From: Lingula anatina
Lineage: Eukaryota > Brachiopoda > Lingulata > Lingulida > Lingulidae
Direction of reading: 5' to 3'
NCBI RefSeq assembly: GCF_001039355.2
Contig: NW_019774236.1
Coordinates: 505,889-544,474, forward strand
Length of the DNA stretch: 38,586 bases
The notes beneath the pieces are model-generated. The model was given only the letters and a program-made list of their open reading frames with translations, was not told the DNA's origin and searched no databases. Shown here one piece after another: positions 30,101 through 38,586 of the stretch. The position numbers and the translations under genes were made by a program. Position 1 is the stretch's first letter. Every line of letters begins with the position of its first letter.

Positions 30101-32091
30101 TTGTTGGTAACAATGTTGGGATTCTCAATGAGAAAGATTACGAATACTGCATCAACGTCAACCTGGTGAGTATTTGTTGTAACGGTCAATTAGTTGATTC
30201 GCGAGACCAAAAGGCTAGTTGGGTAATATTTTACAGCATAAATTGAAAGAGATAAATTGACAAGTGAAGTTCTACATATTGAGAAGATAAACACTAATCT
30301 GCATCTGAGAAGCTTTTCCCGTTACATATCTCGTCAAATGCCTCGCTTCATTTGTTGAAAGAAGTTACCCAGTTTCCAAAAGATAGCAGATAGCAAATCT
30401 TAAAGGTACTCAAAGATACGTTTCGACGTCAGTCTGACATCTTTTTACATGACGTCACACACACCAAGTGACGTCACACATTCCTAGTGACGTCAGTACG
30501 ATCTGAAAAAGATGTCAGATTGTCATGTGCGCGTATATCTGACTAACTCAAAATTTCAATAGTTTGTGCAAAAAGAAAATTTGAAAAATGTTTCACTTTA
30601 TGTTCAGTTGGGCATCATACGAGTCGCCAACACAGCCATGAAATACATGAGGAAAGACAGAGGAGGAAACGGAGGAGTTATTATAAACTCAGCTTCCATG
30701 GCAGGTAATCATAGTAAACATAGTAAACATGAAATATTGGCTACTAGAAGCCTAAATTAATTATACTTGAATATTGACCTAAGTGCGACGAAGCGGTGCG
30801 TCCATTTGATGTTTGCGTAATAAAATTAATCGCTATCATTTATTTGATATTTAATGTTGCTCCGTTAGGAAGATATCACGGAAATGCGTATCGTATAAGG
30901 CGCTTAACTGGTAAACTAAATGCTTACCTGGCACACTGACTAGCTACTTGGAATATTAAGAAACTGTTTACCTTTCTATGCAGGCTTGGAGCCCAATGAC
31001 AACAGTCCCGTCTACAGTGCTTCTAAAGCTGGCATCGTAGGATTCACCAGAGCCTGGGGGGTTAGTACAGATATGTCGTATTTTACAGTCTATGAGGGCT
31101 CATTCAGAGCAAGTTGATCCGCTGACTAACAGATCTGCGGATCAAATATGGCGCCACCCACTTGAAAGCGTGCCAAGATTAATTGCTCTGCCCTTGCTGG
31201 GACGGTGTGTGTGTGTGGGAGACATTGTCAAGTGCTCGCCATATTTGATACGCGGACTAGTTATTCCGCAGATCAACTTTTTGTGAATGCTTTCTGTTTT
31301 GTTACAGTGTGTTGAACTGTGGTTAGGTGCAGGGTAATTGACTAGTCGATTGGATTGTTCCCGAGTTAATTAATAAATACATTGGTAACAAGCACAATTA
31401 ATAAAGAGATAAATAAATAATTTTGTAAATAAATAAACTGATTTAGTGTAAAAGAGAATTCACCATGAAATATGTCATAATTCACCGTTAATATAAACAC
31501 ACCTCTCGCTATTCGAGATGTTCAAACAGCATTTTCCATATACCTGTATTTTTCCTATATCCAGTACAGTCTAGACTATGATGACCATCTGGTACGGATG
31601 AACTGTCTATGTCCAGACATGACGGACACACCTTTCATCCGGTCACTGAACCTGGAGACCCTGAAGGAGAAGGGCGTTCTTCAGCCAGAGCTCTTCGCCG
31701 AGGACCTGCCCCATATTAAGTCTATAAAGTGAGTGGAACTAAACTCGGTGAAACCATGGCATGCGATGAACGCTTTAATAGTTAGATCATATTGGATTAA
31801 TATGGATAAATTTATTATTTTTTTTAACGCTATACTGTATCTATATCAACGAGACTGAAATACTAGCAGCTTCAATAAACTTCCGTAAATATCGATTAAA
31901 AAGCGCTACTAATTTTTTTTAAAAACACGTTTGAAATTCGATCGGTTTTCTCGCTTGACATTGTGTCAATCTGTTAATGAACAATGTTGACGCATAGACG
32001 ATTGAGAAACGGTGTTTTATCCATCAACATGTACCGTGATAATTAATAAATCTCTTTCACACAATCTCACCTCACGTTTTACACTATAATA

Positions 32092-32130
<39 letters not shown>

Positions 32131-32288
32131 ATATAATTTACATTACAATTTACATTATAATTTATTTCAGCCCCGCCACTGTGGCCAATGCATTCATTGA
32201 CCTGGTCGAGGACGAGAGCAAGAACGGGGCCGCGTTACTGGTGGAGTCAGATACTAAGGTCCGATATGGGGAATTCATGGAATATTAA
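27127..32288 (+). CDS. HPGD-like short-chain dehydrogenase with N-terminal membrane segment
   Basis: Exons: 27127-27212, 28462-28564, 29260-29383, 30059-30165, 30608-30704, 30984-31060, 31565-31728 and 32171-32288. All splice sites are GT/AG and phases agree; the joined 876 bases give 291 residues. Residues about 7-24 (VLLVVAPIIFALLYGVLI) form a membrane segment absent from cytosolic HPGD (266 residues). Then follow the classical SDR Rossmann motif TGGTQGIG (43-50), NNVG (122-125), catalytic Ser170, and YSASK with Tyr183 and Lys187. Resemblance to HPGD runs along the chain (GGVIINSASMAGL, PVYSASKAGIVGFTRA). It should oxidise or reduce a hydroxyl/keto lipid or similar substrate. HPGD Gln148 aligns with Ser180, and the HPGD cofactor aspartate (D36) is replaced within IAARDSD. 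This suggests another substrate and NADP(H). AATAAA at 32590-32595 is the likely polyadenylation signal. Confidence 0.9.
27222..27271 (+). repeat. G-rich start of SDR intron 1
   Basis: Ten bases after the exon 1 donor there are repeated G runs (GGGGATTGCGGGGGTGG onward to GGGGTGGGGG). They have quadruplex potential on the transcript strand and could influence splicing or transcription. Confidence 0.5.
29434..29829. mobile_element. MITE in SDR intron 3 (outer element)
   Basis: The left end GGGTGCGGTCACAATGAATC and the right end ending GTGAACGCACCC are inverted repeats of about 23 bases. The interior is non-coding. A second, longer palindrome (29625-29806) is nested against its right end. The element lies wholly within intron 3 of the dehydrogenase gene. 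Confidence 0.75.
29625..29806. mobile_element. Nested palindromic MITE with 69-base arms
   Basis: The arms 29625-29693 and 29738-29806 are nearly perfect inverted copies. They begin GGGACCGTTCACATGG, include CTATTTTCTAAAAATC and end at TGATCACGG, with a 44-base loop. The transcript would form a very stable hairpin. It was inserted in the outer element, so it is the younger of the two. Confidence 0.85.
30424..30519. promoter_or_regulatory. CRE cluster inside an inverted repeat, SDR intron 4
   Basis: Three perfect TGACGTCA octamers start at 30450, 30469 and 30488, exactly 19 bases apart. A one-mismatch site (CGACGTCA) lies at 30424. The cluster is bracketed by a 14-base inverted repeat, TCTGACATCTTTTT (30433-30446) and its complement (30506-30519). 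CREB/ATF-type factors bind this octamer. The inverted repeat suggests the block arrived on a small element. Exon 5 begins 89 bases downstream. Confidence 0.6.
31093..31290. mobile_element. MITE in SDR intron 6
   Basis: The left arm (AGCAAGTTGATCCGCTGACT, then ATCAAATATGGCG) and the right arm (CGCCATATTTGATACGCGGA, then CCGCAGATCAACTTTTT) are inverted copies around a short interior with a GT run. A related fragment is at 4934-5060. Non-coding. Confidence 0.7.
32089..32132. repeat. (AAAT)n microsatellite before SDR exon 8
   Basis: About eleven AAAT units end some 40 bases before the acceptor of the last SDR exon, inside intron 7. Confidence 0.85.
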
Positions 32289-33042
32289 CGCCAATGACGA
32301 CTGCACCGCCGGCATTAATTAACACTGCCGCCCTACAATCAAAAGTTGTTTTCGAGGTGCAATACACAGTTCATGTTTTGTACAGTGTTACAAGAGGCAA
32401 CATGGACGATTTTGACCGGCGTACGCCAAGTTTGGCAATACGCACAAATTCGCGAGATCTAACTGTACTCTCCATCAGAGAAACGTTTGTTACTAATGAG
32501 TGCGCACCATGCAGTTGATCTTTCGCAATCACTAGATTATTCAGAGCAAATTTTTTTAAGGTTTTCACAAACGCCCTACGAGTGTATGGAATAAATAAAC
32601 TATCTAATGAAAACCGCTCTTTTTTATTATCCCATTTAATCTTGGACCCATTATTCAGTACATAATGGTTTCAAGATTTAAAACAGTGTACTGTTATATC
32701 AAATTTCATTACAATGCGATAGTGTAACTGGCACTGAAACGGGCCATAAGATTTTATATTTTTCTTTTTTTTTTCAAAATTTGCGATCAAAGTAATTTCA
32801 GCCGCTGCCTGCAGGTTTTATTGGTATGGATATTATACCTAGATATTTTTCTCATTCGTTTAATTTATAAACGTCACATGATGCAATACCAGACAGACCC
32901 TGATAGAGAGAAAGAAAAACCTTCTATCTTGCATCCATATTTTTTAAATAAAAATAAATTGATCTATAAAAAAAGTCTGACAACCAACGTCTCAGTTAAA
33001 CAAAATTCCATATATAAAAATTTAAGATCGAAAATCAATGTG

Positions 33043-34934
33043 TCATACACGACTCTCCACAATTTCATGACTATCTGGGTCAAGGTCATTATCCTTTGGG
33101 TCATTGTCAAGGTCAAACATAGAAGGTCCAGTTGATAGTATTTTGGCACTTCCTAGACATTCATCACCTAGATAGAACACTGCGTACTGCCCTGGCGTTA
33201 TAGCCCTGGCAGTACAGGAACAGTGGACTTCAAGCTCCTCCAGTCCATTAAAAGGCTTCCATAACGTACACCTCGTTAGCGAGTCCATTTTTTGGATTAA
33301 GTAGTCGCACTCCTGTTTATGTATGGCTTGTAAGAGTGTGGGCTCACTGTGAATCCAGTGGGGTGGCCCAGCCTTAAATAAATCAGTGTACAGGGCTGGG
33401 TGGTCACTTCCTGGGGCCTGGAATGGGGATAATTATAATGATATACCCAGGTCCCCAGTATATATGCTTATAGCAAGAGTGAGTTGGTTTGTACAATTAA
33501 AGAGATGCCAAGCTACGATGTTAAATTTCTTGCTGATGTTTGAAACATTTTATTTTAGTTCAAGAACATAAAATAACTTCAAATGTGAATTTCTCGAAAG
33601 AAACTTATTTCTTTTTTTTTTCTTTTTACAAAGTACTAATGATGGACTTTAAATATGGTTTGATTAACAATAAATTTAAAGTACCACTTGCTTGGTGACC
33701 TCGAATTATATGAAAAATATTTTTTTAAAAACTGACCACTAAAAATGCTGTAAAATCAAACCGTACTGACCACTAATATCTGCTGTGTCTCTGGACAAAT
33801 ACTGGCCACATAATAGGCATGGGGCATCCCACCCAGGTGACACCTCTGGCCAACTGTCCAGAACTGGACACCTTTGTGACTGCCCACCACCTTCCCCGTC
33901 TCTATGTCTATGAACTCTCCTGGTCGGGGTTCTATATACTGGAATCATATAAATATTTAATTAATCTTTAAACAAATGTGATGGAAATAGTTTTTAAAAT
34001 GTTTTTCCTGAATCTCATATGTGCTATCTGTCATGGGTGTAGGTTTGCATTCTTTCAAATTCCTCTCTCTTTATGACTTTTGCTATATATCATAACTAAT
34101 ATCACTGAAAGTAGGGAAAAATTATAAATATTTAATAAAAATAAGAATAACAATTGGTACTAAGAGTAATTCTGAAGGGTTCATATGTTTGCACACCAGC
34201 TTTTAATTATTAAAAGTAACTTTACATGACCCTACATGTATACAAAACAAAGAGCATTTAATGAAGAAAAACAATTTTATTATGAAAAATATTATTAACT
34301 TGACATTTTGACTAATCCATTCCTTTGACTGCTTTATCTAAAAATTATTACTTACTTCTTCTAAAAATGACTGGAATTTTCTTTTTCCGATAAAACAAAT
34401 ACCCATGCTCTGGAAATGTGAATATAAGTGCATTTTAATCAGACAGCTTTTATAAGAACATTAACATAACTAGATCAAATTGAAAGACACGCCAATGGTT
34501 ATCTGTAATACAGGAAACTGAAAGCTTAGAAAAATACCAATTCTTTAGAATATAAACAATGCGTAAAGACTAAACACACAGTAAATTTTCTTTAAATGAA
34601 TAATATTTAAAAATATTCACTCAAAATCTCAATACTTAGTTTCAAAATATCTAAATTATTTCTACTTTTCTTCAGTAAAAACCTTAAAAAACTGCTTTAA
34701 AGATCACCAACCTCTTTCTTCTGTGCCAGTTTCTCCATGCCAGCACTAACAGCCATCTGTTTGACCTGTGTCTTCAGGAGTCCGCCAAGAGGAAACATGG
34801 TCCTCTGCAGGGACTTCTGGGATATCTGCGACAAGAACAATGTCTGATCTTTAAGAGTGTCTGCTGCTTTGAGTAGTTTGACCCCTGCAATAAAAAAATT
34901 CTATCATGCAGCATAGGTGATATGATGTCATATA

Positions 34935-34990
<56 letters not shown>

Positions 34991-35511
34991 ACTTGATGAT
35001 TTATACATATATAAACAGTTTTAGATTTATAACTTTTATCAGCGTCAGCCATCTTAAACTGAAAAATTGACAAAATGTCAAGTCTCACTTCGAAAAAAAA
35101 AACAACAAAAAAACTGACCTTTGCTAGTGTCCAAGTTCTCTAGGTAAGGTCCAGCAGAGGACTGGGCGTAATGACCCGTGGCCACTGCATCAGCCCCAAG
35201 CTCATCTCGGACATAATTGAAGAATTTGTTAAACTTTATGTGCTTGTTACATAAAACATCTGGGTTTGGTGTCAGGCCATTTTCATATTCTTCTATAAGT
35301 TCACTGTCAATGAAAATAACACGATTCAGCTAGTTTACTGTCTAATATAAAACTTGTAACTTAAAATATACTAAAAATTAAAAGCTAAATATTGCTAAAC
35401 ACTTGTATTCACATGTATCTACATCTAATAGGAATATAATTTCCCATTTTTATTACTATCATGTTTGGGAAATGTCTAAGTACAATATGGATAATTCTAA
35501 ATTAAAAAAAA

Positions 35512-35549
<38 letters not shown>

Positions 35550-36326
35550 GTTTGGAAATGACAGGCAAATATTGCACATTTTCCTTAGCTAAATTTTGAT
35601 TAGCATCGGGCCATGATTACCTATTAAATTCTGATGACCCCAGCTTGCTTCAGTTATAAGAACATGTTAATAGTACATCACCCCACATGCCAAATAATAA
35701 TAACAATAATTATAATATTAATAATAATCCACCCACCAGAACACATTATGCCAGTAGTCCTTCTCAAAGTTGACCTCAATAAAAGGGATGTCCAGGTGAC
35801 TGCAGGCATACTGGGCATACTCCCTGTCTTCATCAGCTGAGCAGAAACCAGTCTCATCTCTCCCATCCCAGTTCTTCATAAATACACCTAGAACCTCATA
35901 ACCTAGAAAATACAAAAGCGAAACAATGCACAACAGATATGTTGCATTAAAATCATATACTTTCGTCAATCATTCAACGTAAATGTACAAAGTTGAAGAC
36001 ACTGCATTTAACCTAAACATGAAGACGAGTAGCACCTGTGTACAAATATGTAGTACTTTGCTTAATAAACCGACATGCACTAGCCGACTCAATGTTTAAC
36101 GTCGTAGTAGTTCAATCTAACCTTTCTGTTTCAACAGCAAGGCAGACACTGCACTGTCCACTCCTCCTGACATGCCACAGGCAACTCTTCGTATTAATGT
36201 GCTCATGGTTTTATGTAAATCCAGGCTTACTACAGAACACACGTTGTTGCATCTTATTTTGACCTTGAACCCGACACTGATTGACCTAGATTTTATTTTA
36301 CTAAAATTTATTACACTTGTTTTCAT
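33043..36326 (-). CDS. TRMU: Mitochondrial tRNA-specific 2-thiouridylase 1
   Basis: Exons: 36326-36122, 35902-35737, 35303-35119, 34884-34712, 34409-34356, 33938-33771 and 33417-33043. All have GT/AG borders and consistent phases. They join to 1326 bases, 441 residues (human TRMU has 421). The enzyme activates U34 of mitochondrial Lys, Glu and Gln tRNAs with ATP and replaces oxygen with sulfur. The P-loop SGGVDSAV (from residue 53) binds ATP. The two catalytic cysteines of the MnmA family are in [12 protein letters not shown] (about 142) and [12 protein letters not shown] (about 248). Also present are [32 protein letters not shown] and, near the C-terminus, [15 protein letters not shown]. The first ATG gives a basic, serine-rich 40-residue extension like a mitochondrial targeting peptide. 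An internal ATG at 36206 ([11 protein letters not shown]) would give 401 residues. A minus-strand polyadenylation signal lies at about 32822-32817. Confidence 0.96.
34938..34987. repeat. (TG)n microsatellite in TRMU intron 3
   Basis: About 25 TG units between exons 3 and 4 of TRMU. Confidence 0.95.
35517..35548. repeat. Poly(A) run in TRMU intron 2
   Basis: An almost uninterrupted A run (32 bases, with further A-rich sequence from 35503) on the plus strand. No retroposed sequence is recognisable beside it. Confidence 0.8.
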
Positions 36327-36485
36327 TGGACGTGGTTTCCCCTAAATCACCAATGAGAACTTCCGATGCATATGTCAAAACAAACGCATGCGCGGTAAGT
36401 GAAATATCATGTCAGACGGCGGAAGATGAGGAAGTGGAGGCGTCTTTAACGATTTGTAAGCGCACAGACGATAAGGCCACTTAAA
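36327..36485. promoter_or_regulatory. Bidirectional promoter between TRMU and the next gene
   Basis: Only 159 bases separate the TRMU ATG from the ATG of the divergent gene. The segment is CpG-richer than its surroundings. It contains CGCATGCGCGG (36385-36395), which matches the NRF-1 core, and two ETS-type sites (ACTTCCG about 36359, GCGGAAG about 36420). No TATA box is seen. NRF-1 and ETS sites are common at nuclear genes for mitochondrial proteins, which suits TRMU. Confidence 0.6.
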
Positions 36486-37620
36486 ATGACTGAGCTAAGA
36501 GAAGAGGTCGGTTTTGACGACATTAAACGACTGATCGACCACATGTCGAAGAACGTTTATCGAGCAAAGGATAATGATCCAATGGTAGGGCTGTGATTGA
36601 GAAAAATACCCATGTTGTCGTTGATTGCTCAAAGAAACTGTAGCAGAGTTGTATTAAATAGGACAGGTGTTTCTTGTTTTTTGAAACAGATGTAATTTGT
36701 TTTACTGGTCCTGAAATGTTCTTGACACAGAAAAGAAACATATGGCTAAGTCGAAGTTGAATGACACAGTTTTAATTTCCACAAAATGAGGGTAAAGGTT
36801 ATAAAATAGTACAGATACTAGTAAAGAGTTATTCTGAACCTTTGCCAGCATCCATATGATACGGTGTAAGCCGGCTATTTAGACCTTATGACATAGGGGA
36901 CGATGCTGAACATTTTATATAAGTATGGTTATATGAATTAAGTTTAGTATGTAAAGGCCAACACGACACAGGCAAGCATTTTTACATGCATGATTTTTAT
37001 CTGAATTCTTTTATGAAATACAACACTTGTAGATGTAAAAAATGACTCAAAGTCTTTTTTCATAGTTTTTGAAAATTGATAATACTAATTTATTTACATA
37101 TTAAGACTTTTGTATTGGTCATTTAATGTATAGGTTAGTACATGATATACCAGTATATAGAACACTTAGTGCTGCACTGAATGGGCTAGACCGTATCTTA
37201 CTCTGAAAGTTGAAGATTGGTTATTTTCCCTTGGAATTTTACAGCAAGATTACTTGATCTTGAATTTATTTTTGGAAACACATATAAAAATATTCTCTAA
37301 TTACATTTTTGTGCTAAAAATACTTATAGATATTGATTTTTATTTCTTGAAATTTACGGATGCATGGTAATCTCAGCAGGACTTGATATTCAGTGTCTGC
37401 ATTAGAGGCACTTTAGATATAATGGAATGGAATAGAATAGTGTGTAGTATATTATTGAAATATTAATGTACAAAGCTATGTATGGGTCAGAGATAAGATT
37501 GATATGTAATAGCTGTCATAATAGTTTGTGATACTATAGATAAGTGATAAATGTTCATTTTTCTATATTTGTAGGCTGCTGGTTTAACTAACAAAAATGA
37601 GTTCAGAGTGTTTGAGCTGC

Positions 37621-37663
<43 letters not shown>

Positions 37664-38227
37664 GTAAACACACGCGTGTAGATGATTGTTATTATATGAT
37701 TTATATCTGTTTATGGCACATTGCCGTAGTAGGAAGAGGTGACAGTGAATACCAATACTGCCATTTTTTATTACCGGTCATCCATGTTCATGCTGGTATA
37801 TTTCAAGTATTACTAGCCTGAAAAAGCATGTCTGAAAAACTAGAAGTCCTATTGCTATTTTTTTATTCTTAATAAGGACAGTTTGATCTTTTTTAATTAA
37901 AAAGGAACCCGCACAATTCCTCATGAAAATTAGGATACCTACAAGTTCTTAATTTAGTTGATGCATTTATTTATTTCTAACACACCAAAGGGATGTCATA
38001 CTCAAGCATAGTATATACTATTTTACTTGCCGGGGTGGGAAATGACTGGCCTGGAGCTTACTGGTATAGTATGTTCAAGACTGTAATTCAGCATTTGATA
38101 CACAAGACATCATAGCCTTGTGGTGATTTATGATGCCATACACATTGTGTTATAAATCTTGTCTTTTCAGAACAATAATGCACTGGATAAATGTTTGCAG
38201 CTCTTTGGAAGAGACTACAAATTCTCC
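36486..38227 (+). CDS. Unidentified gene, first two coding exons
   Basis: Exon 1 (36486-36584) encodes 33 residues, beginning MTELREEVGFDDIKRLIDHM and ending DNDPM, with a GTAGGG donor in phase 0. Exon 2 (38171-38227) encodes NNNALDKCLQLFGRDYKFS between a TTTTCAG acceptor and a GTAAGT donor, also phase 0. The joined frame is open and the gene continues beyond the window. The N-terminus is acidic and helical in character. I do not recognise the family. The close head-to-head position with TRMU suggests co-expression as a housekeeping gene. A small intervening exon cannot be excluded. Confidence 0.65.
36585..38170 (+). other. Intron 1 of the unidentified gene
   Basis: AT-rich and without coding signal. 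A (TG)n microsatellite occupies about 37623-37665. Confidence 0.5.
37623..37665. repeat. (TG)n microsatellite
   Basis: About 20 TG units with one C interruption near the end. Confidence 0.95.
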
Positions 38228-38586
38228 GTAAGTAATGGTGTCATGATTTTCGGTCTGTCTTTCCCTTTCTTTAAATGGATTTAGAGTGTTTATTTTGTTA
38301 TAATTATTATAATTGAAAGTAAAGCAAAAACTATGAAAGGAAATAACAAGTAATCAGGTGATAAACAACATGCATCTTTGTTACTTTCATTTTTGAAATT
38401 AAGAAAGAATCAGCATGACCTGGCTACTTTCAACTTTGCTAAACTGTTAAAACAGCCTGACTCCTAATTTAAAGATCAATATTGACGTAGCAACAGTATT
38501 TAAACAATGTAACACATGCTGGGACTAGTGTTGTCTAGGAATCTTCAATTTACTAAATTTCTTTCTTTCTTTTTCTTTTTTTTTTT
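38228..38586 (+). other. Start of intron 2 of the unidentified gene
   Basis: AT-rich sequence ending in a T-rich run at the window edge, with no exon visible. The final CTTTCTTTCTTTTTC tract could be the pyrimidine stretch of a following acceptor. Confidence 0.4.

Overview
The window is nuclear DNA from an animal, most likely a marine invertebrate (mollusc, hemichordate or cephalochordate level; I cannot fix the phylum). The reasons are short coding exons with GT/AG splice sites and matching phases, AT-rich non-coding DNA, microsatellites, many small inverted-repeat transposons, and a LINE ORF1 remnant. Nothing looks bacterial: there are no operons, CRISPR arrays or recognisable RNA genes. 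The assembly has one 506-base N gap (22028-22533) and three single-N joins (9793, 10684, 12497).

Layout. 1-9.6 kb: mostly non-coding, with several MITE-like palindromes and one possible terminal exon of a membrane protein (1330-1707, minus). 9.6-13.2 kb: a repeat block holding a LINE ORF1 copy broken by a small inverted-repeat element, a 383-base near-identical tandem duplication, two minisatellites and a 214-base duplication. 14.4-15.9 kb: a four-exon minus-strand gene for a 138-residue protein I do not recognise, with a CCAAT/CRE promoter. 16.6-25.9 kb: three tandem minus-strand genes of the NNMT/INMT/PNMT small-molecule methyltransferase family, sharing intron positions and phases. 27.1-32.3 kb: a plus-strand eight-exon short-chain dehydrogenase resembling 15-hydroxyprostaglandin dehydrogenase (HPGD) but with an added N-terminal membrane segment. 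33.0-36.3 kb: minus-strand seven-exon TRMU/MTU1 (mitochondrial tRNA 2-thiouridylase). 36.5 kb to the end: the first two exons of an unidentified plus-strand gene sharing a bidirectional promoter with TRMU.

How the parts relate. TRMU is an ordinary housekeeping gene. The methyltransferase array looks like a lineage-specific expansion. Copies 1 and 2 are recent duplicates; copy 3 is older, but its middle exon has stayed almost identical to theirs, as expected from gene conversion. The residue matching the nicotinamide-binding aspartate of human NNMT is replaced in all three, so nicotinamide is probably not the substrate. Copy 3 and the dehydrogenase lie head to head, 1.25 kb apart, and both begin with a hydrophobic N-terminal exon. 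A shared location at the ER or in secretion is possible but is inference. All exon joins come from reading splice sites and phases by eye; no transcript or database evidence was available.
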